A program made the translations under genes and the position numbers. Below are positions 38,906-49,300 of a stretch of 64,000 nucleotides of DNA, piece by piece. The notes under the pieces were generated by a model. It had not been told where the DNA came from. It made no database searches and was given only the letters and a program-made list of their open reading frames with translations. Source of the stretch: Ectopseudomonas mendocina (GTDB taxonomy: Bacteria > Pseudomonadota > Gammaproteobacteria > Pseudomonadales > Pseudomonadaceae); the NCBI RefSeq assembly GCF_007049795.1, contig NZ_SCFY01000013.1:1-64000 (forward strand). The letters run 5' to 3'. The first letter of the stretch is position 1. Each line of letters begins with the position of its first letter.

Positions 38906-40210
38906 TCAGTCGCGCTGGTGCACCGACACGCCGGCGGCGAAGGTTTCCTTCACCGCGCGGTCGTCGCCGAGCATGGTCAGGGCGAACAGGCGTTCTTCCA
39001 GGCTCCTGGCCTGCTGCATGCGGTAGCCCATCAGCGGCGTGGCGTTGTAGTCGAGCACGACGAAGTCGGCGTCCTTGCCGGGCAGGAAGTTGCCCAGCCG
39101 GTCGTCCAGGTACAGCGCGTTGGCGCCGCCCAGGGTGGCCAGGTACAGCGACTTGAACGGGTCGAGTTTCTTGCCCTGCAGCTGCATCACCTTGTACGCC
39201 TCGTTCAGTGATTGCAGTTGGTTGAAGCTGGTGCCGGCGCCGACGTCGGTGCCGAGACCGACGCGCACGCCATGTTCTTCCAGCTTGTTCAGGTCGAACA
39301 GGCCGCTACCCAGGAACAGGTTGGAGGTCGGGCAGAAGGCGACAGCCGAGCCGGTCTCGGCCAGGCGCTTGCATTCTTCGTCGCACAGGTGCACGCCATG
39401 GGCGAACACCGCGCGCGGGCCGATCAGCTTATGGTGGTCGTAGACGTCCAGGTAGCCCTTGTGTGCTGGGAACAGCTCCTTGACCCAGGCCACCTCAGCC
39501 TTGTTTTCGGAAATATGGGTGTGCATGTACAGGTCCGGGTACTCGCCGAACAGCTTACCGGCCAGATCCAACTGCTCCGGTGTACTGGTGGGAGCGAAGC
39601 GCGGGGTGACGGCGTAGTGCAGGCGGCCTTTGCCGTGCCAGCGTTCGATCAGCGCCTTGCTCTCGGCGTAGCCGCTTTCGGCGGTGTCGGTCAGGTAGTC
39701 CGGGGCGTTGCGATCCATCAGCACCTTGCCGGCGATCATGCGCAGGTTGAGCTTGTCCGCCTGCTCGAAGAAGGCATCCACCGATTGCGGGTGCACGCTG
39801 CCGAATACCAGGGCGGTGGTGGTGCCGTTGCGCAACAGTTCCTTGAGGAAGATCGCCGCCACGTCGCTGGCATGCGCCTTGTCTTCGAACTGTTTCTCGG
39901 TGGGGAAGGTGTAGGTGTTGAGCCAGTCCAGCAACTGCTCGCCGTAGGAGGCGATCATGCCGGTCTGCGGGTAGTGGATATGGGTGTCGATGAAACCGGG
40001 TGTGATCAGCGCATCGCGGTAGTGCTGGACCTCGACGCCGGCCAGCTTGGGTAGCAGCTCGGCAGCTGCACCAACCTGGGCGACTTTGCCGTTCTCGATC
40101 AGCAGAATGCCGTCCTCGAAGTGCTGGTAGGACTGCTGGACACCGACGACAGCCGGGTCGGCGAGGCTGTGCAGGATGGCGGCGCGGTAGGCTTTGCGGG
40201 TGTTACTCAT
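38906..40210 (-). CDS. guaD: Guanine deaminase
   Basis: GuaD (434 residues) hydrolyses guanine to xanthine and ammonia. It is a zinc amidohydrolase; the first metal ligands are His77 and His79 (FIDTHIHYPQ), followed by the HTHISEN motif in mid-protein and a late GLGTDVGAG aspartate. Its xanthine feeds XdhAB encoded just upstream in the same direction. The ATG at 40210 is preferred over one 15 bases earlier because of family alignment; neither has a strong ribosome site. Confidence 0.95.
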   Translation of the reverse strand: MSNTRKAYRAAILHSLADPAVVGVQQSYQHFEDGILLIENGKVAQVGAAAELLPKLAGVEVQHYRDALITPGFIDTHIHYPQTGMIASYGEQLLDWLNTYTFPTEKQFEDKAHASDVAAIFLKELLRNGTTTALVFGSVHPQSVDAFFEQADKLNLRMIAGKVLMDRNAPDYLTDTAESGYAESKALIERWHGKGRLHYAVTPRFAPTSTPEQLDLAGKLFGEYPDLYMHTHISENKAEVAWVKELFPAHKGYLDVYDHHKLIGPRAVFAHGVHLCDEECKRLAETGSAVAFCPTSNLFLGSGLFDLNKLEEHGVRVGLGTDVGAGTSFNQLQSLNEAYKVMQLQGKKLDPFKSLYLATLGGANALYLDDRLGNFLPGKDADFVVLDYNATPLMGYRMQQARSLEERLFALTMLGDDRAVKETFAAGVSVHQRD

Positions 40211-40226
40211 TATTCGAAATCTCATG

Positions 40227-40299
40227 CGTAGGGTGCGCCATGCGCACCGGAAAAATAGGGGCGGTGCGCGCAGCCTAGGCGGCCCCGCGACACCCTACG
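40227..40299. repeat. CGTAGGGTG inverted repeat between xdhC and guaD
   Basis: CGTAGGGTG (40227-40235) and CACCCTACG (40291-40299) bound a GC-rich spacer that contains TGCGCACC and GGTGCGCG. Related single units are near 880 and 57707. Confidence 0.6.
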
Positions 40300-40316
40300 G
40301 GCCATGGCGGCCCGGA

Positions 40317-41147
40317 TCAGGACCGGCGTGAGGCCGGAAGCAGCTTGGCGACGCTGGATTCGCCTTTCTTCACGTCCTGGCCGAAGCTTGCGTTGTAGGT
40401 GGCGATCACCTCGCCGGCGATGGATACGGCGATTTCCACCGGCAGTTTGCCTTTCACTTCGGCCAGGCCCATGGGGCAGCGCATGCGTGCCATCAACGTT
40501 TCCTCGAAGCCGCGTTCGCGCAGGCGATGCTCGAACCTGACGCGCTTGGTTTTCGAGCCGATCAGGCCGTAGTAGGCGAAGTCGCCGCGTTTGAGGATCG
40601 CCGCGGTCAGCTCCAGATCGAGCTGGTGATTGTGGGTCATGACGATGTAGTAGCTACCAGGCGGCATGTTCTCCACCTCGTCGACCACTTCGTCATTGAC
40701 GATCTTCTGCGCACCAGCGGGGATGTGTTCGGGGAATTCGTTCTCCCGTGAGTCGATCCAGCGCACCTTGCACGGCAGGCTGGCCAGCAGCGGTACCAGC
40801 GCGCGGCCGACATGGCCAGCGCCGAACACGGCGATCTGCGCCTGTGGCTGGCCCATGGGCTCGAACAGCAGCACGGTGGCGCCGCCGCAGCATTGGCCAA
40901 GGCTCGCGCCAAGAGAGAAGCGCTCCAGGCGGGTGTCCTGGCTGCGGCTGGCGAGCATCTCGCGCGCCATCTCCATGGCCTTGTATTCCAGGTGACCGCC
41001 GCCGATGGTCTCGAAGATGCGTTCGGCGGTGACCACCATCTTCGAGCCGGCATTACGTGGCGTCGAGCCACGTTCCTCGATGATGGTCACCAGCACGCAG
41101 GCTTCACCTTGTTGTTGCAGGTCGGCGAGGGCGCTGATCCAGCTCAT
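40317..41147 (-). CDS. xdhC: Xanthine dehydrogenase accessory protein
   Basis: XdhC (276 residues) binds molybdenum cofactor, promotes its sulfuration and loads it into XdhB. The N-terminal XdhC/CoxI domain and the C-terminal Rossmann-like domain (IAVFGAGHVGRAL; MTHNHQLDLELTAA) are visible. GGAGG lies before the ATG. It follows xdhB after 286 bases that include a REP element, so the spacing in this operon is unusually loose. Confidence 0.95.
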   Translation of the reverse strand: MSWISALADLQQQGEACVLVTIIEERGSTPRNAGSKMVVTAERIFETIGGGHLEYKAMEMAREMLASRSQDTRLERFSLGASLGQCCGGATVLLFEPMGQPQAQIAVFGAGHVGRALVPLLASLPCKVRWIDSRENEFPEHIPAGAQKIVNDEVVDEVENMPPGSYYIVMTHNHQLDLELTAAILKRGDFAYYGLIGSKTKRVRFEHRLRERGFEETLMARMRCPMGLAEVKGKLPVEIAVSIAGEVIATYNASFGQDVKKGESSVAKLLPASRRS

Positions 41148-41316
41148 TTGCTCAGCCTCCAGGAAGGCGTGGTTTGTCCCGGGCGCGGCAGGCGCCAGTT
41201 GCTCGGCGAAGGGGCCAGAATCGGCTCCGGTGCCGGGCGAGCGGGTGGATTATTCGGTTCGGTGTGTTTTGTCATTGTTGTACACCCATTCATCATTCGT
41301 TCGCAGTCGCAGGGCT

Positions 41317-41411
41317 GTGGGAGGCGCTTTCGGCTCGGGCATCCTGCTTCGCTCTACCTCCTGCATCCCTGCAGTCGCAGCGGCGACAGTCGCTGCTAAA
41401 GCCCCTCCCAC
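41317..41411. repeat. GTGGGAGG-type REP element between xdhB and xdhC
   Basis: GTGGGAGGCGCTTTCGGCTC begins at 41317 and the inverse end GCTAAAGCCCCTCCCAC closes at 41411. Both stand inside the xdh operon. Confidence 0.7.
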
Positions 41412-41433
41412 GGCGGCCTGAGGCTGCGCCAGG

Positions 41434-43830
41434 TCAGGCCGGTTCGACCTCGGCAGCGCTGGCAGCCTTGGCCGTAACCTTCAACTTGCGCATCTGCTCC
41501 ACACCCCAGAGCACGCGCTCAGGCGTGGCCGGCGCGTCGATCTGCGGCTGCACCTTGTAGTCGGCCAGGCTGGCCACTGCGTCCTTCAGCGCGCACCAGG
41601 CGGCGATGCCGAGCATGAACGGTGGCTCGCCGACGGCCTTGGAGTGGAACACGGTGTCTTCCGGATTCTTGCGGTTCTCCACCAGCTTCACGCGCAGGTC
41701 GATGGGCATGTCGGCAATGGCCGGGATCTTGTAGCTGGCCGGGCCGTTGGTCATCAGCTTGCCCTTGGCGTTCCACACCAACTCTTCCATGGTCAGCCAG
41801 CCCATGCCCTGGACGAAGGCGCCCTCGACCTGGCCGATGTCGATGGCCGGGTTCAGTGAGTCGCCGACGTCATGCAGGATGTCGCCACGCAGCATGCGGT
41901 ATTCGCCGGTCAGGGTGTCGACCAGCACTTCCACGCAGGCCACGCCGTAGGCGTAGTAGTAGAAGGGGCGGCCACGCGCTTGGTCCCGGTCATAGAAAAT
42001 CTTCGGGGTGCGGTAGAAGCCGGTCGAGGACAGCGAGACCTGGCCGAAGTAGGCCTTCTGGATCATCTCCTCGAAGGACAGGAAGTGATCGCGCACGCGC
42101 ACCTGGCCATTGCGGAACTCGACATCCTCCGGCGCGACCTTGTACTCGCGTAAAAGGAAATCCACCAGGCGCTGCTTGATGGTCTCGGCCGCATTCTTCG
42201 CCGCCATGCCGTTGAGGTCGGCCCCGCTGGAGGCTGCGGTGGGCGAGGTGTTGGGCACTTTGTCGGTGTTGGTGGCGGTGATTTGGATGCGCTCGATATC
42301 GACTTGGAACACTTCGGCCACCACCTGCGCGACCTTGGTGTTGAGGCCCTGGCCCATCTCGGTGCCGCCATGGTTCAGGTGGATCGAACCATCGGTGTAG
42401 ATGTGGATCAGCGCGCCGGCCTGGTTGAGGAAGGTGGCGGTGAAGCTGATGCCGAATTTCACCGGGGTCATGGCCAGGCCTTTCTTCAACACCGGGCTGT
42501 TGGCGTTGAAGGCGCGGAGTTCTTCACGGCGCTTGGCGTACTCGGCGCTTTCCTCCAGCTCGGCGGTCATCTCGTGGATGACATTGTGCTCGACGGTCTG
42601 GTGGTAGTGGGTGACGTTGCGCTCGGTCTTGCCGTAGTAGTTGAGCTTGCGCACTTCCAGCGGGTCCTTGCCCAGGCTGCGGGCCACGGCGTCCATCACT
42701 TCCTCGATGGCGACCATGCCCTGTGGGCCGCCGAAACCACGGTAGGCGGTGTTCGAGGCGGTGTTGGTCTTGCAGCGGTGACCGATGATGGTGGCGTTGC
42801 CGAGGAAGTAGGCGTTGTCCGAGTGGAACATGGCGCGGTCGACGATGGAGCCGGACAGGTCCGGCGAGTAGCCGCAGTTGCCGGCCAGGTCCATCTCGAT
42901 GCCGTGCAGCAGGCCGTCGTCATCGAAGCCGACGTCGTACTCGACGTAGAAGGGGTGACGCTTGCCGGTCATGCTCATGTCTTCCATGCGCGGCAGACGC
43001 ATCTTGGTCGGCCGGCCGGTGAGATGGGCGATCACTGCGCACAGGCACGCCGGGCCGGCGGCCTGGGTTTCCTTGCCGCCGAAACCGCCGCCCATGCGAC
43101 GCATGTCGATGACGATCTTGTTCATCGGCACGCCGAGCACTTCGGCCACCAGCTTCTGTACCTCGGTGGGGTTCTGCGTCGAGGTGTAGACCAGCATGCC
43201 GCCGTCTTCGGTGGGCATGACCGAGGAAATCTGGGTTTCCAGGTAGAAGTGCTCCTGGCCGCCGATATGCAGGGTGCCCTGCAGGCGGCGCGGGGCACTG
43301 GCCAGCTTGCTGGCCGAGTCACCGATGCGGTGGGTGTGGCTGGCGAGCACGAAATGCTTCTTGCGGTAGGCCTCGACGACGTCGAGCACCGGCTCCAGGT
43401 CTTCGTATTCGACGATGGCGGCCATGGCCGCCTTGCGTGCGGTATCCAGGCTGTCGGCGGCTACTGCCAGCACCACCTGGCCAACGTACTCGACCTTGCC
43501 GTCGGCCAACAGCGGGTCACCGGCGACCACCGGGCCGATGTCCAGCTGGCCCGGCACGTCATCCTTGGTGATGGCGATGGCCACGCCCGGAAACTCATAG
43601 CAGGGGCTGGTGTCGATGCGCACGATGCGCGCATGGGCGCGATCGGACTGGCGCGCGTAGACGTGCAACTGATTGGGGAATTCCAGACGGTCGTCGACAT
43701 AGACCGCTTCGCCGGACACGTGCTTGTCCGCGCTCTCATGCTTGACGCTGCGGCCGACGCCGCTGGTCATGCCGGCGCGGAACAGGGCGGCCAGCTCTTC
43801 CTGGGATTTGTGTTCGATATGACTGGACAT
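41434..43830 (-). CDS. xdhB: Xanthine dehydrogenase molybdopterin subunit
   Basis: XdhB (798 residues) holds the molybdenum cofactor where hypoxanthine and xanthine are hydroxylated to urate. Family segments include GQEHFYLETQ, GGGFGGKETQ, ASNTAYRGFGGPQG and the late VGEPPFMLG with its catalytic glutamate. The ATG at 43830 has GGAGG upstream. It pairs with XdhA as an (alpha beta) enzyme and is transcribed after it. Confidence 0.96.
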   Translation of the reverse strand: MSSHIEHKSQEELAALFRAGMTSGVGRSVKHESADKHVSGEAVYVDDRLEFPNQLHVYARQSDRAHARIVRIDTSPCYEFPGVAIAITKDDVPGQLDIGPVVAGDPLLADGKVEYVGQVVLAVAADSLDTARKAAMAAIVEYEDLEPVLDVVEAYRKKHFVLASHTHRIGDSASKLASAPRRLQGTLHIGGQEHFYLETQISSVMPTEDGGMLVYTSTQNPTEVQKLVAEVLGVPMNKIVIDMRRMGGGFGGKETQAAGPACLCAVIAHLTGRPTKMRLPRMEDMSMTGKRHPFYVEYDVGFDDDGLLHGIEMDLAGNCGYSPDLSGSIVDRAMFHSDNAYFLGNATIIGHRCKTNTASNTAYRGFGGPQGMVAIEEVMDAVARSLGKDPLEVRKLNYYGKTERNVTHYHQTVEHNVIHEMTAELEESAEYAKRREELRAFNANSPVLKKGLAMTPVKFGISFTATFLNQAGALIHIYTDGSIHLNHGGTEMGQGLNTKVAQVVAEVFQVDIERIQITATNTDKVPNTSPTAASSGADLNGMAAKNAAETIKQRLVDFLLREYKVAPEDVEFRNGQVRVRDHFLSFEEMIQKAYFGQVSLSSTGFYRTPKIFYDRDQARGRPFYYYAYGVACVEVLVDTLTGEYRMLRGDILHDVGDSLNPAIDIGQVEGAFVQGMGWLTMEELVWNAKGKLMTNGPASYKIPAIADMPIDLRVKLVENRKNPEDTVFHSKAVGEPPFMLGIAAWCALKDAVASLADYKVQPQIDAPATPERVLWGVEQMRKLKVTAKAASAAEVEPA

Positions 43831-43892
43831 CTTCGCCTCCAAAACTTCGCATGCCGCCGGGCGCGCCGGCGGCGTATCAATTCACTGCACGC

Positions 43893-45332
43893 TTACGCGT
43901 AGGCGGTAACCCGGGTTTCGATCTCGGGCGACTGCTGCTCGAGGAAGAACTTGCGCAGCAGGTTCTGGGCAGTGAGCAGGCGGTATTCCTTGCTGGCGCG
44001 GAAATCCGACAGCGGGGTGAAGTCCTCAGCCAGCGCGTTGCAGGCGCGTTCGATCACGCCCGGATACCAGGCCGAGCCGACCAGGGCTGCTTCACAGGCG
44101 CTGGCGCGTTTGGGGATGGCGGCCATACCACCGAAGGCGATACAGGCTTCGGTGACCACACCCTCTTCGATGGTCAGGTTGAAGGCGGCGCAGACGGCGG
44201 AGATGTCGTCGTCCAGGCGCTTGGACACCTTGTAGGCGCGGAACGCCTGGTTGGCCTGCTTGCGCGGCACGATGATCTTCTCGATGAATTCGGCCTCCTG
44301 GCGCGCGGTCACCTTGTAGTCGAGGAAATAGTCCTGCAGCGGCAGGATGCGCCGGGTGTTGCCTTGGCGCAGGGCGATCTGCGCGCCGAGGGCGATCAGC
44401 AGCGGCGGGGCGTCGCCGATGGGCGAGGCGTTGCCGATATTGCCGCCCAGGGTGCCCTGGTTGCGAATCTGCAGCGAGGCGAAGCGGTGCAGCAGCTCGC
44501 CGAAGTCCGGGTACTCGCGCGACAGCGCTGCGTAGCAGTCGGACAGCGCGGCGGCCGCACCGATCTCGATGGCGCTGTCGGTCACTTCGATGCGCTTCAT
44601 GTCTTCGATATGGCCGACGTAGATCATCACCGGCAATTCACGGTGGAACTGGGTGACTTCCAGGGCCAGGTCGGTGCCTCCAGCGAGCAGGCGTGCCTCA
44701 GGGTTGGCGGCGTAGAGGTCGGCCAGGTCGGCCACGGTCAGCGGTACCAGGCAGCGTTTGTCACCGCTATTGAGCTCGGCCGTCTCGCGCGGAGCGATGG
44801 ACTTGAGTCGGGCCACGGTGTCGCTTTCGAAGGCATCGAACTGATCCGGCTGCTTCTGGCAGCAGGCCTGTTCAGCGGCGTCGATGATCGGGCGGTAGCC
44901 AGTGCAGCGGCACAGGTTGCCGGCCAGAGCTTCCATGGTTTGGCCTTTGTCGTACCCGGTGGAGTTCTTCTGCAGGGCGAACAACGACATGATGAAACCG
45001 GGTGTGCAAAAGCCACACTGCGAACCGTGGCAGTCGACCATCGCCTGCTGCACGCTGTGCAGCTTGCCCTGGTGCTTGAGGTCTTCGACGGTGATTAGTT
45101 GCTTGCCATGCAGGCTTGAGACGAAGGTGAGGCAGGAATTGAGGGTGCGGTAGCGTACGCGCTCGCCCTCGAGCTCGCCCACCACAACGGTGCAGGCACC
45201 GCAGTCGCCGGAGGCGCAGCCTTCCTTGGTTCCGGTTTTGCCGACGTGCTCACGCAGGTAGTTGAGCGCGGTGACGTTGGGGTCCAGGGCATGCTCTGTG
45301 CGCAGCTCCTGGTTGAGTAAAAACTGGATCAA
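43893..45332 (-). CDS. xdhA: Xanthine dehydrogenase iron-sulfur/FAD subunit
   Basis: XdhA (479 residues) carries two [2Fe-2S] clusters: Cys39, Cys44, Cys47 and Cys67, then Cys106, Cys109, Cys141 and Cys143. The FAD domain follows (about 190-370, LLAGGTDLALEV). Electrons pass from XdhB to NAD through this subunit. The start is TTG at 45332 with GGAGG seven bases upstream, which may lower expression. A promoter with an operator over its -35 box lies about 100 bases upstream. Confidence 0.95.
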   Translation of the reverse strand: MIQFLLNQELRTEHALDPNVTALNYLREHVGKTGTKEGCASGDCGACTVVVGELEGERVRYRTLNSCLTFVSSLHGKQLITVEDLKHQGKLHSVQQAMVDCHGSQCGFCTPGFIMSLFALQKNSTGYDKGQTMEALAGNLCRCTGYRPIIDAAEQACCQKQPDQFDAFESDTVARLKSIAPRETAELNSGDKRCLVPLTVADLADLYAANPEARLLAGGTDLALEVTQFHRELPVMIYVGHIEDMKRIEVTDSAIEIGAAAALSDCYAALSREYPDFGELLHRFASLQIRNQGTLGGNIGNASPIGDAPPLLIALGAQIALRQGNTRRILPLQDYFLDYKVTARQEAEFIEKIIVPRKQANQAFRAYKVSKRLDDDISAVCAAFNLTIEEGVVTEACIAFGGMAAIPKRASACEAALVGSAWYPGVIERACNALAEDFTPLSDFRASKEYRLLTAQNLLRKFFLEQQSPEIETRVTAYA

Positions 45333-45425
45333 GGACGACCTCCAGGCATTTTATTGTTATGAATCGGTGGCTCGCCGGGTGATCTGCGTGCACTGCAAGG
45401 TCCGGGCGAGATTGGTCATGGAGGC

Positions 45426-45477
45426 AATCTAGGGTTTTCTGACTTTTGGGTCAATAAATTTCTGACCTGAAAGTCAG
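45426..45477 (-). promoter_or_regulatory. xdhA promoter with a 15 bp-arm operator over its -35 box
   Basis: On the minus strand TTGACC (45454-45449) and TAGATT (45431-45426) are spaced by 17. CTGACTTTTGGGTCA (45439-45453) and TGACCTGAAAGTCAG (45463-45477) are an inverted repeat matching at 13 of 15 positions, covering the -35 box. The rest of the gap 45333-45697 holds only the gntR promoter. Confidence 0.6.
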
Positions 45478-45579
45478 TCTATTTTTGGCAGCATGATCCG
45501 TGAGTCTGGCCATTCTGCTTGATGGCTTCCGCCCTGCAGGGCGCTCCGAGATTCGTGCAGCAAGTGTCATGCCGTACGC

Positions 45580-45607
45580 TTGGCCCGGATGCGCCCTGTG
45601 TTACACT
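45580..45607 (+). promoter_or_regulatory. Candidate promoter for the second gntR gene
   Basis: TTGGCC (45580-45585) and TACACT (45602-45607) are spaced by 16 and lie about 90 bases before the start codon. Confidence 0.4.
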
Positions 45608-45697
45608 CGCCGCCAGATTTTTCTTGCTCCCGCCCAGCCGTGGCGGGGCTCCCAGACTCGACCGCCTGCCCCTGGATCGACGTAAATAAGGAATGTC

Positions 45698-46357
45698 ATG
45701 ACGTTCAAGGCCCTGGACAGCCTCGCCGAGCAAATCGCGCATTACCTGGCCGAACGCATCATTCGCGGTGAGCTCAAGGAACGTGAGCGCATTCAGGAGC
45801 AGAAGGTCACCCAGGCCCTTAACGTCAGTCGTGGTTCGGTACGCGAAGCGCTACTGATTCTCGAGCGCCGCCACCTGATCGTGATCCTGCCGCGCCGGGG
45901 TGCCCAAGTCAGCGAACTGACCCCGCACCACGTTACCAGCCTCTATGCGCTGAGCATCGAGCTCTACATCATGCTGGCGCGCGCGGTGATCGAGCGCTGG
46001 AAGGTGGAAACCGACCTGGCGCCTTTCATCGATATCCAGCAGCGCCTGCTGGCCAGCCTGGAGCGCGGTGATATCGGCGCCTTTGTCGAGAACAGCTTCG
46101 ACGTGATGCGCGCCGCCTTTCCCTTCGCCGACAACCCCTATCTGCAGGAAACCCTGGAGAATCTGCTGCCTGCTATCAGCCGCACCTACCACCTGGCGCT
46201 GGAGCGGCGCAAAGGCGAGATGGGCCAGTTCATGGGCACCTTCGCCAGCCTGCTGCAGGCGATCATCGCCCGTGATCACGAGCGTGCCCGCGAAGTGCTG
46301 CAGGCCTACGGTCAGCACAACTGCCAGCTGGTGCTGGCGACTCTGGCCGAGCGCTAA
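45698..46357 (+). CDS. GntR/FCD regulator divergent from xdhA
   Basis: This 219-residue protein has a GntR winged helix (about 8-70, ERERIQEQKVTQALNVSRGSVREALLIL) and an FCD-type helical effector domain. Divergent placement from xdhA and the operator over the xdhA -35 box make it the likely controller of xdhABC. Seven bases separate its stop from the smc start, so smc probably shares its transcript, although the functions are unrelated. Confidence 0.9.
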   Translation: MTFKALDSLAEQIAHYLAERIIRGELKERERIQEQKVTQALNVSRGSVREALLILERRHLIVILPRRGAQVSELTPHHVTSLYALSIELYIMLARAVIERWKVETDLAPFIDIQQRLLASLERGDIGAFVENSFDVMRAAFPFADNPYLQETLENLLPAISRTYHLALERRKGEMGQFMGTFASLLQAIIARDHERAREVLQAYGQHNCQLVLATLAER

Positions 46358-46363
46358 AACCAG

Positions 46364-49300
46364 ATGCGCCTGAAGAGCATCAAGCTGGCGGGCTTCAAGT
46401 CCTTCGTCGATCCGACGACGGTAAGCTTCCCCAGCAACATGGCGGCGGTGGTCGGGCCCAATGGCTGCGGCAAGTCGAACATCATCGACGCCGTGCGCTG
46501 GGTGATGGGTGAAAGCTCGGCGAAGAACCTGCGTGGCGAGTCGATGACCGACGTCATCTTCAACGGCTCCAACACACGCAAGCCGGTGACCCAGGCCTCC
46601 ATCGAGCTGATCTTCGATAACAGCGACAACTCGCTGGTGGGTGAATACGCGGCCTTCGCCGAGATTTCCATCCGCCGTCGGGTGACCCGCGACGGGCAGA
46701 ACACCTACTTCCTCAACGGCACCAAATGCCGCCGCCGCGATATCACCGATATCTTCCTCGGCACCGGCCTGGGGCCGCGCAGCTACTCGATCATCGAGCA
46801 GGGCATGATCAGCAAGCTGATCGAGGCCAAGCCCGAAGAGCTGCGCAATTTCATCGAGGAAGCCGCCGGCATCTCCAAGTACAAGGAGCGCCGTCGCGAG
46901 ACCGAGAACCGCATCCGCCGCACGCAGGAAAACCTGGCACGTCTGACCGACCTGCGCGAAGAGCTGGAGCGCCAGCTCGAACGCCTGCACCGTCAGGCCC
47001 AGGCGGCGGAGAAGTACCAGGAATACAAGGCCGAGGAGCGCCAGCTCAAGGCACAACTGCTGGCCCTGCGCTGGCAGACCCTGAACCAGCAGGTCGGCAG
47101 CCGCGAGCAGGTGATCGGTGATCAGGAAGTGGCCTTCGAGGCCCTGGTGGCCGAGCAGCGCAGCGCCGATGCCGCCATCGAGCGGCTGCGCGACGGTCAT
47201 CACGAATTGAGCGAGCGTTTCAACCTTGTGCAAGGCCGCTTCTATTCCGTGGGCGGCGATATCGCTCGCGTCGAGCAGAGCATCCAGCACGGCCAACAGC
47301 GCCTGCGCCAGTTGCAGGACGATTTGCGCGAGGCGGAAAAGGCGCGTCTGGAAACCGAATCGCACCTGGGGCACGACCGCACCTTGCTGGCCACTCTGGG
47401 CGAAGAGCTGGAAATGCTCCTACCCGAGCAGGAGATGACTGCCGCTGCTGCCGAAGAATCCGCTGCCAGCCTGGAAGAGGCCGAAGCCGCCATGCACGGC
47501 TGGCAGGAACAGTGGGACGGCTTCAACCAGCGCAGCGCTGAACCGCGCCGCCAGGCCGAGGTGCAACAGTCGCGCATCGCCCAGCTGGAGCAGAGCCTGG
47601 AGCGCCTGGCCGAACGCCAGCGCCGCCTCAACGAAGAATTGCAGCAACTGGTGGCCGACCCCGAAGACGCCGCCATTCTCGAATTGAACGAACAGCTCGC
47701 TGCCGGTGAGTTGCAGCATGAAGCGCTGCAACTGGCCGAAGAACAGCAGGCCGAGCGCCTGCAGCAACTGCGCGAGGAATTGCAGCAGGCCGGCCAGGCC
47801 CAGCAGCAGGCGCAAGGCGAGCTGCAACGCCTGAACGGTCGCCTGGCGTCGCTGGAGGCGCTGCAACAGGCGGCGCTCGATCCGGGGCAGGGTGCTGGCG
47901 AGTGGCTGCGTGAGCAGAACCTGCTGCAGCGTCCGCGTCTGGCCGAAGGCCTGCGCGTCGAGTCCGGTTGGGAGCTAGCGGTCGAGACCGTGCTCGGTGC
48001 TGACCTGCAGGCCGTGCTGCTGGATGATTTCGCCGGCCTGGATTTCTCCGCGCTGGAGCAGGGCGAGCTGCGCTTGGCCAACCCGGCTTCGGGTGGTGCC
48101 CGCCGCGCCGGCAGTCTGCTTGACAAGGTCGAGTCGAGCCACGACCTGTCGCCCTGGTTGGCCGGTGTACGACCGGTGGAGTCTCTGGAGCAGGCGTTGG
48201 CTGCCCGTGCGCAACTGGCCGAAGGCGAAAGCCTGATCAGCCGCGACGGCTACTGGGTTGGCCGACACTTCCTGCGCGTGCGTCGTGCTGCCGAAGCCGA
48301 CAGTGGCGTGCTGGCGCGTGGCCAGGAGCTGGAACGTCTGCAACTGGAGCGCGAGGAGCGTGAAGCGGCCCTGGCGCAATTGGATGAACGCCTGCTGGCG
48401 CTGCGCGATGATCAACGTCGTCAGGAAGAGCAACGCGAGCAGCAGCGCCGTCAGGGCCAGGAACTGGCGCGGCAGCTGGCCGAGCTGAAGGCAAAGCTGT
48501 CCGCCAGCCAGGCCAAGGCCGAGCAGTTGGGCCTGCGCCGTCGTCGTCTGCAGGACGAACTGCAGGAGGCCGCCGAGCAGCGCGAGATTGAGCAGGAGCA
48601 GCTTGGTGAATCGCGCCTGCAATTGCAGGATGCGCTGGACGCCATGGCGCTGGATAACGAGCAGCGTGAGAGCCTGCTGGCCAGCCGCGACAGTCTGCGC
48701 GAGCGTCTCGACCGTGTGCGCCAGGACGCGCGTCAGCACAAGGACCATGCCCATCAACTGGCGGTGCGCGTCGGCTCGCTCAAGGCGCAGCACGACTCCA
48801 CCCGTCAGGCGCTGGAGCGCCTGGAGATGCAGGCCGAGCGCCTGCATGAGCGGCGCGAGCAACTGTCGCTGAACCTGGAAGAGGGCGAGGCGCCGCTGGA
48901 AGAGCTGCGTATCAAGCTCGAAGAGCTTCTCGAGCGGCGCATGGCGGTGGACGACGAGCTGCGTCAGGCGCGGTTGGCGCTGGAAGACGCCGACCGCGAA
49001 CTGCGCGATGCCGAGAAGCGTCGCACCCAGGCCGAGCAGCAGGCGCAACTGCTGCGCAGCCAGCTGGAGCAACAGCGCATGGATTGGCAGTCGCTCAATG
49101 TGCGGCGCAAGGCCCTGGCCGACCAGCTCGCCGAGGACAACTACGACCTGCATGGGGTGATCGCCACGCTGCCGGCCGAAGCCAGCGAGAGCGCCTGGGA
49201 AGAAGAACTGGAGCGCATGGCCGCGCGTATTTCCCGCCTCGGGCCGATCAACCTGGCGGCTATCGACGAGTATCAGCAGCAGTCCGAGCGCAAGCGCTAC

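Noticed and set aside
42283..43902. Long open frame antisense to xdhB
   Set aside because: Shadow of the molybdopterin subunit gene; Val/His/Asp-rich composition as expected from reversed codons.
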